This document shows, piece after piece, positions 8,918 to 17,528 of a stretch of DNA of 64,000 nucleotides (position 1 is the first letter of the stretch; every line of letters starts with the position of its first letter). The notes beneath the pieces are model-generated. The model was not told the origin of the DNA. It worked only from the letters and a program-made list of their open reading frames with translations, and ran no database searches. A program made the position numbers and the translations under genes. The DNA comes from Bacteroidota bacterium (GTDB lineage: Bacteria > Bacteroidota > Bacteroidia > Bacteroidales > Dysgonomonadaceae), in assembly GCA_023437305.1 (NCBI GenBank), contig JAEZGN010000030.1, forward strand, positions 124,001 through 188,000, written 5' to 3'.

Positions 8918-9706
8918 ATGAAAAATTTTAAATTTATCTTTGCCACTATCTTACTGTGCATAACGCCATACATGTTTGCACAAGATGTGAATAAAGATAA
9001 TACTGTTACTTTTTATGTAACAAGACATGGCAAAACTATACTAAACACCTTAGTACAAGCTCAAGGGTGGGCAGACACACCTCTGACTCCTCCCGGAATA
9101 GCTGTTGCCGAATATCTGGGCATCGGGATGAAAGATGTGCCCCTGAAAGCGGCTTATTCCAGTGATTTGGGGAGAGCCCGTCAAACAGCTCGTATAGTTT
9201 TAGAGAAGAAAGGCCAGAAAGACCTTCTTTTACAAGAAGATGAGGGTTTGCGCGAAGCTTGTTTTGGTAGTTATGAGGGCAAACCGGATGAAAAAATGTG
9301 GGGAGATGCAGCCCTAAGGATCGGACTACGCAACATGAAAGAATTTTTTGAAGCTATGAAAACCGACAACCAAATATACATCAATGCCATGCAGGCACTG
9401 AAGGATTTGGATGAATTGGGAATGGCAGAAAACTATTATGACGTAAAGAAGAGAGGTCAGGCTGCATTTAAAGCAATTGCTGAAAAAGAAGCAAAATTAG
9501 GTGGAGGAAACGTTTTGGTAGTAGTTCACGGAATGTTTATCGGGATACTCTTATCTGATTTAGATAGCTCAGGCAAATTTTTTCAACCTACTCACCTTGG
9601 AAATGCATCAGTAAGCAAAGTCATCTACAAAGATGGTAAATTTACTGTAGAGTCGGTAGGCGATATGAGCTACGTAGAAAAGGGCAAAGCCGCTTCCAAT
9701 AAGTAA
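8918..9706 (+). CDS. Secreted histidine phosphatase (phosphoglycerate mutase-like fold)
   Basis: 262 residues with a signal peptide ending near FAQD (about residue 22). The catalytic RHG motif is at 36-38 (VTRHGKT), followed by LTPPG. Further landmarks are YSSDLGRARQTA, an acidic segment EGLREACFGSYEG and a second catalytic histidine in VVVHGMF. Branch-1 histidine phosphatases form a phospho-histidine and release phosphate from small phosphoesters. Export to the periplasm argues against a glycolytic mutase role. It lies between the GH3 enzyme and a TonB receptor in the same operon and may dephosphorylate a glycoside or nucleotide before or after uptake. It lacks the RHGxRxP motif of HAP phytases. 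Confidence 0.88.
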   Translation: MKNFKFIFATILLCITPYMFAQDVNKDNTVTFYVTRHGKTILNTLVQAQGWADTPLTPPGIAVAEYLGIGMKDVPLKAAYSSDLGRARQTARIVLEKKGQKDLLLQEDEGLREACFGSYEGKPDEKMWGDAALRIGLRNMKEFFEAMKTDNQIYINAMQALKDLDELGMAENYYDVKKRGQAAFKAIAEKEAKLGGGNVLVVVHGMFIGILLSDLDSSGKFFQPTHLGNASVSKVIYKDGKFTVESVGDMSYVEKGKAASNK

Positions 9707-9735
9707 AAAAAAGTCGAAACACTAAAGCAAACAAC

Positions 9736-12009
9736 ATGAGAACAAATAAATATATTTTCTTAGCTATGTTTCTTGCCTTTACTGGTGTAGGGATGAATGC
9801 CCAAGAAAAAAGTAAATCGAAAAAAGAAGCTACCAGCGAAGTCAAAGAAGGTGACCGTAACGTGATGCTTAATGCAGCAAATAATACCGGACCACGCGAT
9901 GTTAATATCGGATTACCGGCCAGCACCGGAGGTACTACGGTATTAGAAAATGGAATACCAACAGTATTTTTCTATTGGCCCGAACTACCACCGCGCGCAT
10001 GGCGTAATGATGCATCAATTGCAAAAAGACAAATGCTTGACTTGGGGCAAACAGCCGTTCGTGTAGGAGAAGTGGGCGTTTCGTTAAGTACTTTCAACAA
10101 TCTGGGTACTGATAAATTTCAGGGCAAAGGCTCATTGAATTCAAACCATTTTGGATTGATGCGTGGAGATATTAATCTTAGCGGACCTATAAATCAGAAA
10201 GGTCTTAAATTCTCTGTGGGCGCATACGGAAGCTTCGACCCGGGAACATTCAAACCTAAAGGTATTACCAGATACTATAACGATAAGGCCCAACTATACA
10301 AGGCGGCTTTGACTCAGGAGTACAAGACAGAGAATGTGAAAGGCTCTATTACAGCATTTTACAAATACGCAAATATCGACAACATTAACAATAAGTACAG
10401 TCCATTCCGCTTCGATAGAAATGGAAAGGTTTCAGAACTTGACAATTTTAGATTAGGTCGTGACTCTTACATAGAACAAAGCGGCGTACTTACTCTGAAT
10501 GATGCCTACACAGGACAAGCTATAAAGAAAGACCCTGTTAAAGATTATGGTTCTGCGTCACATACTCTTGATATTATCGGAAAGAATACTCTCTCGAATG
10601 GCTTAAATATTGACTACATCCTGCGTTATCGTTATGCAAAAACAGGTATGTACACTGCTGTGATGACGGGAGTTGAGAATGTGGCGAATCTTTCCGGCAA
10701 GTTGAATTATGTAGATGACGGAAGTGCCTATGCCGGAGAAAATGTACAAAGTGTAATGAACCTGGCTTCGAGAAAAACTCCAATGAATACATTAATGGGA
10801 ACAGTAGAGGTAGGAAGAAAGTCGGGAAATCACAAATGGTCTATTGGTATTGATCAATGGTATTTTGAGACTGATAATTTCTTGACCGAGTCATCTCAAT
10901 ATTATCAGGAAGTGGCTCCTAATCCTAGGAAACTAAAGCTGACTTCCAACACAAATCCAAATGGAGATATGAGATTAAATGCAAACTATGAGTTCTATGA
11001 TGGTAGCGAAAACAAAACAGCGCTGTTCTTCTTAGACAAGTGGGATGTTTCGAATGTAGTTACTTTAGACTTTGGTGCTCGTTTGCAGTACTTTAACCTA
11101 AGAGGAAATTACATAAAAAGCGATGACAGAAAAGACCAAAATGGTAATATCCGCCTGATTGGAGATGCTCCGAAATCAAATATTAAACACGATTGGTTGA
11201 CAAAAGCTGTAATGGTGAACGCTGTAATCAAGTTGACGGACAAATTTGGTTTACTAGGAGAAGCTGTTTACAATGAAGACGGAGCTCACTTGAACAAATA
11301 CTCATCAGGTAAAGATCCTCAGTTAGAAATCTCAAAAGTTCCCGAGGCGGCAATAGGAGTATTTTATAATCACAAGTTTGTTAGCTTGGTATCAAAGGCA
11401 ACATATATAAATAGAAACAATTACCGTACTACTGTCAATTTCTCCAACCCGAACAACAGCTCCGATGTTGAAAGAGCAATGACACAGTACGATGTACAAA
11501 CATTTGGTTGGACTACCGACGTGTTGTTTACTCCTGTAAAGAGCTTCAACTTACACTTTCTGTTGACATTGCAACAGCCAAAATATAAAAACTTCGACGG
11601 AGACGTTAAGTTCTCCGATGGAACAGTCTCTTCTTATGATTTTGGCGATAAAACAGTAACCGGAGTTCCAAAGGTATTGATAGAAATTGATCCTAGTTAT
11701 ACTTGGAAAGATTTAAGAGTTTGGGCTAGTGCAAGATACTTTAGCAAGCAATATTTCAACAAGCCAAACACTCTATACTTTGATGGACGTTGGGAAACAT
11801 TTGCAGGCGTAAATTACAAAATCTCTAAAAACTTTGATGTAAGTGCTACTTTCGTAAACTTATTGAATCAACGCGGTGTTTCGGGCTCTATTCCTGATGC
11901 AGACCTGATCGTTACCGATGCGGATGTGAAGAGTAAAGAAGGCACTGTAATGTCGGGTACATATATCCGTCCTTTTACAACCGAATTTGGAGTAAAGTAT
12001 AAGTTCTAA
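9736..12009 (+). CDS. TonB-dependent receptor-like outer-membrane protein without a carboxypeptidase-like N-terminal domain
   Basis: 757 residues with a signal peptide (to about MNAQ, residue 22). The segment around residues 55-135 resembles a plug domain: DVNIGLPASTGGTTVLENG, then QTAVRVGEVGVSLSTFNNLG. The rest has the alternating pattern of a 22-strand barrel and ends in a terminal aromatic strand, EFGVKYKF. No carboxypeptidase-regulatory domain precedes the plug, and no SusD-like lipoprotein gene is adjacent, so this is not a classical Sus pair. It is the third gene of the operon and probably imports the product or substrate of the neighbouring glycosidase and phosphatases. Confidence 0.75.
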   Translation: MRTNKYIFLAMFLAFTGVGMNAQEKSKSKKEATSEVKEGDRNVMLNAANNTGPRDVNIGLPASTGGTTVLENGIPTVFFYWPELPPRAWRNDASIAKRQMLDLGQTAVRVGEVGVSLSTFNNLGTDKFQGKGSLNSNHFGLMRGDINLSGPINQKGLKFSVGAYGSFDPGTFKPKGITRYYNDKAQLYKAALTQEYKTENVKGSITAFYKYANIDNINNKYSPFRFDRNGKVSELDNFRLGRDSYIEQSGVLTLNDAYTGQAIKKDPVKDYGSASHTLDIIGKNTLSNGLNIDYILRYRYAKTGMYTAVMTGVENVANLSGKLNYVDDGSAYAGENVQSVMNLASRKTPMNTLMGTVEVGRKSGNHKWSIGIDQWYFETDNFLTESSQYYQEVAPNPRKLKLTSNTNPNGDMRLNANYEFYDGSENKTALFFLDKWDVSNVVTLDFGARLQYFNLRGNYIKSDDRKDQNGNIRLIGDAPKSNIKHDWLTKAVMVNAVIKLTDKFGLLGEAVYNEDGAHLNKYSSGKDPQLEISKVPEAAIGVFYNHKFVSLVSKATYINRNNYRTTVNFSNPNNSSDVERAMTQYDVQTFGWTTDVLFTPVKSFNLHFLLTLQQPKYKNFDGDVKFSDGTVSSYDFGDKTVTGVPKVLIEIDPSYTWKDLRVWASARYFSKQYFNKPNTLYFDGRWETFAGVNYKISKNFDVSATFVNLLNQRGVSGSIPDADLIVTDADVKSKEGTVMSGTYIRPFTTEFGVKYKF

Positions 12010-12028
12010 CTATTTAAATTATAAAATT

Positions 12029-12808
12029 ATGAAAACAAGAATTACACTAGCCATTTTAGTTTGTTCTTTAATTTCGCTGAATATATTTGCGCAAGACAAA
12101 AAAATAAGAGATAAGAGAACAAACCCTGATTTATATTATTTGGAAGAATCGGAAGTCGCAAATAGTCTGGAACTCCTACCTCCTCCACCCGAAGCGAATA
12201 GCATCCTTTTCTTATACGATAAAGCTCAACATGACTGGGGAAAACTGCAAAGAAATACCCCAAGAGGAGAACAAGCTGTGAGTGATGCACAAATAGATGG
12301 TAATGGTGTACCATTAGCCTTTTCTGAAGCGTTTGGAATTGAAATAACCAAAGAGCAGACGCCCGAAATATATAAACTTATAATCAACATGCGTGAGGAT
12401 GCCGGAGACTTAGCGACCCGCCATGCTAAGGTACATTATATGCGAGTTCGTCCTTTCAGTTTTTACAATGAACAAACTTGCCTACCAGAACATCAACATG
12501 CGCTATCAACCAATGGCTCATATCCATCAGGTCATACAGCAATCGGTTGGGCAACAGCACTTGTTTTGGCTGAGATAAATGTTGACAGACAGAATGAAAT
12601 TTTGAAACGTGGGTATGAAATGGGACAAAGCAGAGTTATCTGTGGATACCATTTCCAGAGCGATGTTGATGCTGCCAGATTAGTATCGAGTGCAGTTGTA
12701 GCACGCTTACACGCAAATGATGCATTTATGGCACAACTAAAAAAAGCGAAAGAAGAATTTGCAGCACTTCAAAAAGCAGGTAAGGTAAAGCCTAGCGATA
12801 AGAAGTAA
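12029..12808 (+). CDS. Class A non-specific acid phosphatase (PAP2 superfamily), secreted
   Basis: 259 residues with a signal peptide ending near NIFAQ (about 21). All three signature motifs of PhoN/PhoC-type enzymes are present: Kx6RP (K134 to P142), PSGH (166-169) and SRx5HxxxD (S201 to D212). H169 and H208 are the expected catalytic histidines. The enzyme should release phosphate from many organic phosphomonoesters in the periplasm. It is the last gene of the Nudix-controlled operon, which ends in a strong terminator. Together with the histidine phosphatase it gives the operon two unrelated phosphatase folds. Confidence 0.93.
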   Translation: MKTRITLAILVCSLISLNIFAQDKKIRDKRTNPDLYYLEESEVANSLELLPPPPEANSILFLYDKAQHDWGKLQRNTPRGEQAVSDAQIDGNGVPLAFSEAFGIEITKEQTPEIYKLIINMREDAGDLATRHAKVHYMRVRPFSFYNEQTCLPEHQHALSTNGSYPSGHTAIGWATALVLAEINVDRQNEILKRGYEMGQSRVICGYHFQSDVDAARLVSSAVVARLHANDAFMAQLKKAKEEFAALQKAGKVKPSDKK

Positions 12809-12888
12809 GTTCTAAGAATTGAGTACACGTTGGGTAAAAAGACAATAATACAAATGTGTAACTAAATAAAATTAAATATTTATTACGG

Positions 12889-12921
12889 AGAGAGGTTACT
12901 ATTCTAGTGGCCTCTCTTTTT
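12889..12921 (+). terminator. Intrinsic terminator after the GH3/phosphatase operon
   Basis: AGAGAGGTTAC pairs with GTGGCCTCTCT (two G-U pairs) around a 7-base loop and is followed by a T run. It closes the operon that ends at 12808. Confidence 0.8.
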
Positions 12922-13007
12922 AATTAATAAACAGGATAACAATCAACCATGATTAATTTTATTATTTATCTATATACAAACCAATAGATGAAAAAAGGAA
13001 CAGAAAA

Positions 13008-13054
13008 GTTACAAATAAAAAAAGTGAAATAGCTGTCACTTTTGTCACCTTTTT
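13008..13054 (+). repeat. Three-part intergenic motif, copy A (GTTACAA ... GTCACTTTTGTCACC)
   Basis: GTTACAA at 13008 is followed 27 bases later by GTCACTTTTGTCACCTTTT. The same arrangement occurs at about 34.0 and 55.4 kb in the same orientation. This copy lies between two converging terminators, so it is not an ordinary promoter or operator for either neighbouring gene. The rest of the 361-base gap (12809-13169) holds only those terminators. Confidence 0.55.
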
Positions 13055-13096
13055 CATTAAACGGTTTATAGATCAGAATTATACGAAGTGTATAAT

Positions 13097-13133
13097 AAAA
13101 ACAGCCCGATGATAATCAATATCACTCGAGCTG
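13097..13133 (-). terminator. Intrinsic terminator after the metal-type TonB receptor gene
   Basis: Read on the minus strand, CAGCTCGAGTGATA pairs with TATCATCGGGCTG (one bulge, one G-U) around a 5-base loop and is followed by TTTTT. It sits 37 bases after the receptor's stop codon. Confidence 0.75.
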
Positions 13134-13169
13134 CCTTCGTTATAAATTGGAGTTATAGTCTCTATCTGT

Positions 13170-15584
13170 TCAGAAAGACAAAGGTATCAGCAGTTTCAAA
13201 CTGAAGTTTCGTCCCATATTATACACCCCTTGTCTGCCTGTCACAGGATTTTCATCGGCATACTTCAATCTGCTCAAATGGTTCTGATAGGCTTTATCTG
13301 TGAGATTATTCACAGCGAAGAAAAGTGAAGCTATCGTTTTCCCCTTATGTACGAAGTCTGTACCTATAGAAGCGTTGAAAAGTGTATAGGCTGGTGTTGG
13401 CGTCTCGGTTCTAAAAGCTGAATAAACGTTGCTCTGCTTCAAGTTACATTCTATTCCGAAAGAGACATAGGTGTTGTTCAATAACTTCTTGCCGTGGCGT
13501 ATCAGATCGTAACGAATATCAGATATAAGCTTCGGAGCCGGTGTAAACGGAAGATATTTTGTAGAGTCAGGCTGATTTAGCTGTACGGAACTTACATACG
13601 AAAACGAGTTCTGAAAATGCAGTTGTTCCACAGGGTGTATATCAACACTGATTTCACCACCCATAATACGAGCATCACCCGAAACAAACTGATATGTTTT
13701 ATAGCCATCGGTAAGCAAGTCCTCCCCATTAGTATCCAACAGTTTATGAGAAAAGATATAGTTATTTATCCTATTGGCAAACAGAGACAGCTCTCCCGAA
13801 ATAAGCGGAGAGGAGTAACCTAGCCCCCAGTCAGCCTGCCAGCTATTTTCTGCCTTTAGGTCACTGTTTCCTTTTTCATAACGAATTGTACCTTCGTGAG
13901 CACCATTAGATGCAAGCTCACTCATATTTGGAGCACGAAATCCATGTGATACATTCAACTTTGTATTCCATTCGTCCGAAAACTGATAAGTCAACCCTAA
14001 ACTGGCACTAACACCGGTAAAGTTTCGGGAAAAGGCATGAAACTTTTCTTCAGCATCGGGGCTTGATGGAGTAACGATTTCCTCTTGTTCATTCAAGAAC
14101 AATGCTCTAGCCTTGTTGTAACGGCGATCGATACGTAATCCGCCACTAATGTCAAGAGCTCCTATATTTTTACTTACCAGTGCAAAAGCTCCTATATCAA
14201 ACAGATTATACTCAGGTATCAGAAACTCCGATCCTTTGTTTAACGATCGTTGATACATACCGTTTATGCCTGCTACAAATTTATAACCCGCGATATCAGG
14301 GAGCGTATAGCGAATGTCATAGTTTACGGTATGAAGTTGGAAATACAAACCGTAAGTATCAGGTTCTGCTATTTCTTCAAACTCCTGCCTCTTGTTTTGT
14401 TGATAACCAATAATTGTTTTCAGATTCCCCTCTCCCACTATAATACTATTATTCAGTACCGCTTTGTAGTGATATATCTGCTGATAAGGCATCTGCTTTC
14501 CGTATGATTTGCTATCACTATCAGATGCCACAACTTCAGTTTCTTCTCCGTTTACAATAGCTGGTTTCAAGAATCTTCCGGTTGCTTTGTCTCGCTCACC
14601 TTCTACTATTCCGGGGGTCAAGTGATAATAGTCCAGGCTAAGATGCGAATAGCCCCAGCTTCGGTTAATACCAAGCAGCCCGGACACAGCCCGTTCTCTA
14701 AATCCTGAATTATAAACATAGCCGTCGTACTTATTTTTATATGAATGAGCCATTTTATCACTATAACGCCAGTTCCATACGAACCCGCTATTATTGCCCG
14801 CTGCATTTACCGAATAGTTGAACAGTCCGTTATTAGTCTGATAATCACTCATCAGATTGGCTTTTATTGTTCCCTCGGGCAGGATAGGTTCGGGTAAGAA
14901 ATTAATAACTCCCGCCAAAGCATCAGAACCGTAAATCAAACTGGCAGGGCCTTTCAGTATTTCAACAGAGTTCACGCTTTGTGCATCTATCTCTATACCA
15001 TGCTCGTCTCCCCATTGTTGCCCCTCTTGACGAATACCGTCATTGACAACCACAACTCGGTTGTACCCAAGTCCTCTTACAACGGGCTTTGATATCCCAT
15101 TTCCTGTGGTTATCTGAGCTATGCCGGGCTGTTTCGCTATAGCATCTATAATATTCGAAGAGGATTGTTGCATAAGCTCTTTTTTAGAGATATACGATAT
15201 CGGTGAGGGTGTACGTTTTATTAGCGAGTTACCCGTAAGAGCTGTGATGACCACTTCATTAATCTCCGCATTCGATTCTTTCATTACGAAATCAAGAATA
15301 GAAGTATTTTTAAGGTCGACAGTTTCAACAATTGTTTGATGTCCGACATAATTGACCTGTATAGTTGTTTTTATAGCCGGCAGATTAGCTATAATATAAT
15401 TTCCGTTTTCATCACTGATTGCTCCCTTTTTCAGTTCGGGAAGGTAGATGCTAACTCCGATAAGTGGAGTGCCATCGATACCGTCAGTTACCTTCCCTGC
15501 TAATGTCCTACTATCTATAGGGACATTTGCGAATATAGAAGTAACAGTAAAAAGGAAAAGAATGAATGTATATATTGTTCTCAT
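13170..15584 (-). CDS. TonB-dependent receptor with carboxypeptidase-like domain, probable metal uptake
   Basis: 804 residues. A signal peptide (to about residue 19) is followed by a carboxypeptidase-regulatory-like domain (about 25-110). The plug (about 120-225) has VRGLGYNRVVVVNDGIRQEG, QWGDEHGIEID and VEILKGPASLIYG. A TonB-dependent barrel follows and ends in FSLKLLIPLSF. The plug wording with GDEHG resembles receptors for zinc, copper or chelates of the ZnuD/OprC kind more than sugar receptors, and there is no SusD partner. A small His/Cys-rich membrane protein encoded 155 bases upstream on the same strand fits metal handling. The metal is inferred; haem or a siderophore is not excluded. 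Confidence 0.85.
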   Translation of the reverse strand: MRTIYTFILFLFTVTSIFANVPIDSRTLAGKVTDGIDGTPLIGVSIYLPELKKGAISDENGNYIIANLPAIKTTIQVNYVGHQTIVETVDLKNTSILDFVMKESNAEINEVVITALTGNSLIKRTPSPISYISKKELMQQSSSNIIDAIAKQPGIAQITTGNGISKPVVRGLGYNRVVVVNDGIRQEGQQWGDEHGIEIDAQSVNSVEILKGPASLIYGSDALAGVINFLPEPILPEGTIKANLMSDYQTNNGLFNYSVNAAGNNSGFVWNWRYSDKMAHSYKNKYDGYVYNSGFRERAVSGLLGINRSWGYSHLSLDYYHLTPGIVEGERDKATGRFLKPAIVNGEETEVVASDSDSKSYGKQMPYQQIYHYKAVLNNSIIVGEGNLKTIIGYQQNKRQEFEEIAEPDTYGLYFQLHTVNYDIRYTLPDIAGYKFVAGINGMYQRSLNKGSEFLIPEYNLFDIGAFALVSKNIGALDISGGLRIDRRYNKARALFLNEQEEIVTPSSPDAEEKFHAFSRNFTGVSASLGLTYQFSDEWNTKLNVSHGFRAPNMSELASNGAHEGTIRYEKGNSDLKAENSWQADWGLGYSSPLISGELSLFANRINNYIFSHKLLDTNGEDLLTDGYKTYQFVSGDARIMGGEISVDIHPVEQLHFQNSFSYVSSVQLNQPDSTKYLPFTPAPKLISDIRYDLIRHGKKLLNNTYVSFGIECNLKQSNVYSAFRTETPTPAYTLFNASIGTDFVHKGKTIASLFFAVNNLTDKAYQNHLSRLKYADENPVTGRQGVYNMGRNFSLKLLIPLSF

Positions 15585-15739
15585 AATTATATACGAATAG
15601 GAACTATTTATCTTGTATACACAATACAGATAAGCAGTTATATAGAGTTAATAAATATATAATATAAAATTGATCTTCGTATCAGGCTTTACCTAATACG
15701 AGAATAATGTTCTAAGCTAAAGAACACTCTGCTGAAAAA

Positions 15740-16078
15740 TTAGTTTGTATATGAAGAAATATAGGCAGGAGGACCACGTGTGGATATATCGGAGATGAGT
15801 TGGGGTAAGAATATAACCCGATCTGAAATAATAAGCGTTGTTACATAAACAGTAATTAGCTGCCTGATATTTCCAAACTTCTGAAGAGTAAAATTGAAAA
15901 AAGAAAAAAGGCAGATACTACAATCATGATGTTGGTCGGATAATTCCTGTTGCGATGAGCATGAGGTCTCTGCACAATAGTGGCTATGGTCTGTAAATAT
16001 AAAGTGAAAAGGCTTCATCAGTATCATACTGACGAAAATACTTACAAACACAATTGCTATTTTCCGATGGGATATCAT
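15740..16078 (-). CDS. Small His/Cys-rich membrane protein, DUF2946-like
   Basis: 112 residues. An N-terminal helix (about 8-28) is followed by a periplasmic stretch with HSHYCAETSC and HHDCSIC, a second hydrophobic region (about 78-97), and the tail STRGPPAYISSY. Small proteins with an HDCxxC segment and a C-terminal RxPP motif are commonly found next to TonB receptors for metals. Here the gene precedes such a receptor on the same strand. The His/Cys cluster could bind a metal transiently. Function is not established. The family name is from memory and should be tested. Confidence 0.6.
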   Translation of the reverse strand: MISHRKIAIVFVSIFVSMILMKPFHFIFTDHSHYCAETSCSSQQELSDQHHDCSICLFSFFNFTLQKFGNIRQLITVYVTTLIISDRVIFLPQLISDISTRGPPAYISSYTN

Positions 16079-16101
16079 CTAACTCGATTCCTTGTGACGA
16101 G

Positions 16102-16109
16102 CAAAAGTA
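16102..16109 (-). promoter_or_regulatory. -7 promoter element of the small His/Cys protein and receptor unit
   Basis: Minus-strand TACTTTTG matches TAnnTTTG about 24 bases before the ATG at 16078. It probably drives both the small protein and the TonB receptor. Confidence 0.55.
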
Positions 16110-16257
16110 GTATTATAAATCAAACTATTACTCGTCCTTTTATTTTAAATAAGAGAGTTAACTTTTATTTGGTAAAAAGATCTGCATTATATTGATATTC
16201 TACCAATAAAAAGATCAGAGAGATATCTATAAATAGAATAATTTAATATTTATCATG

Positions 16258-16265
16258 TACATTTG
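16258..16265 (+). promoter_or_regulatory. -7 promoter element of the 16292 lipoprotein gene
   Basis: TACATTTG matches TAnnTTTG and lies 26 bases before the ATG. Confidence 0.5.
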
Positions 16266-16291
16266 TATCTGAAAACTTAATAATAGAACGA

Positions 16292-16864
16292 ATGAGAAAT
16301 TTGTGTATAACATTGATAATTGTACTTGTAGTTCCTGCCGTATGGTTTTCTTCATGTGCTAAAGTTGATAACTATGAAGGAGCTGGAAAACCGACAGTTT
16401 CCGACGTCAGATTCAACGCCAATGATACATTACATCTTAAGGATGGAGAAGTCATAGTTTTGAATGATTCTACTGAAAGAGGTCCATCGCATATTGACAC
16501 ATTAATTATAGGCAAAACACTCTATCTGAATGCCCGTTTTAGAGACAACATTGGTTTATCAAGTTATAGAGTGAAGATGGAAATAAATAGTCAAGCAGGC
16601 GAACCATATAAACTTTGGGCTCTTGGAGAAGATATTTTCAGTACAAAAAGACATAAGGTGACAGACACAATAATTATTCGCAATTCTTTGTTTTCGATTC
16701 CTTATTATGTTCTTAATAAAGATACTATATATATGAAACAAGGTGAACATGAGATACAAATTGCATATGGAAATATAGCAAACAAAACAGACTCTTCTTA
16801 TTATAAGGTTTTGCTTCTTTCCAGAGACTCAATACTTTCAATCAGGAAGAAACAAAATATATAA
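16292..16864 (+). CDS. Lipoprotein, DUF4625-like
   Basis: 190 residues. The N-terminal membrane segment ends in a lipobox (WFSSC), which predicts a lipidated envelope protein. The mature part is beta-rich and contains YLNARFRDNIGLSSYRVKMEIN. Proteins of the DUF4625 type have a similar 'damage/deficit-of-order' beta-sandwich phrase (FxDxxGLSSYxV), so I place it there with moderate confidence. Role unknown. It has its own promoter and stands before the LemA operon, separated by 53 bases, so it may or may not be co-transcribed. Confidence 0.55.
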   Translation: MRNLCITLIIVLVVPAVWFSSCAKVDNYEGAGKPTVSDVRFNANDTLHLKDGEVIVLNDSTERGPSHIDTLIIGKTLYLNARFRDNIGLSSYRVKMEINSQAGEPYKLWALGEDIFSTKRHKVTDTIIIRNSLFSIPYYVLNKDTIYMKQGEHEIQIAYGNIANKTDSSYYKVLLLSRDSILSIRKKQNI

Positions 16865-16917
16865 TCTGTTTGTTTTATAATCGAAGTAAAATATTTAAAC
16901 ACTAAAATACACTCACA

Positions 16918-17514
16918 ATGAAAAAAAGCGTAATTGCAATTATCGTAGTAGTACTCATTCTTCTGATCGGATACTTTTTCAGTAAATCGTCTTATAACGG
17001 GATGGTAGCTCAAGAAGAAGGTGTATCGTCTCAATGGGCTCAGGTACAAAACGCATATCAACGTCGTGCCGATCTTATACCAAACCTTGTGGCAACAGTG
17101 AAAGGGTATGCTACACACGAACAACAAACACTGACAGAGGTCGTAGAAGCTCGTGCTAAGGCCACACAGATGCAAGTAAATGCAGATCAGTTGACAGAAG
17201 AGAATATAAAAAAATATCAGGAAGCTCAAGGGCAACTAGGCGCTGCACTGGGACGATTGATGATGATTACTGAAAATTATCCCGATCTGAAAGCGAATAC
17301 AAATTTCATACAGCTTCAAGATGAACTCACAGGTACAGAAAACCGTATCTCTACAGAAAGAAATAAATTTAATGAAAGAGTAAAGGATTATAATACAACT
17401 ATCCGAATGTTTCCTAAAAATATATTTGCAGGACTTTTCGGCTTCGAAAAGAAAGCTTATTTCGAAGCAGATCAGACTGCACAAACTCCTCCAAAAGTAG
17501 ATTTCTCTAAATAA
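16918..17514 (+). CDS. lemA: LemA family protein
   Basis: 198 residues, close to the family's usual length of 185-200. One N-terminal helix (about 5-23) is followed by the LemA signature NGMVAQEEGVSSQWAQVQN, then YQRRADLIPNLVATVKGYA and NERVKDYNTTIRMFP. LemA proteins are membrane-anchored helical bundles facing the periplasm; their biochemical role is unclear. In Bacteroidetes they commonly sit beside a TPM-domain gene, as here, where the next gene starts 14 bases later. Confidence 0.93.
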   Translation: MKKSVIAIIVVVLILLIGYFFSKSSYNGMVAQEEGVSSQWAQVQNAYQRRADLIPNLVATVKGYATHEQQTLTEVVEARAKATQMQVNADQLTEENIKKYQEAQGQLGAALGRLMMITENYPDLKANTNFIQLQDELTGTENRISTERNKFNERVKDYNTTIRMFPKNIFAGLFGFEKKAYFEADQTAQTPPKVDFSK

Positions 17515-17528
17515 CAGTATATAAAGAC

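Noticed and set aside
8918..9706. Phytase or glycolytic phosphoglycerate mutase
   Set aside because: It has a signal peptide, which excludes a glycolytic role, and lacks the RHGxRxP motif of HAP phytases.
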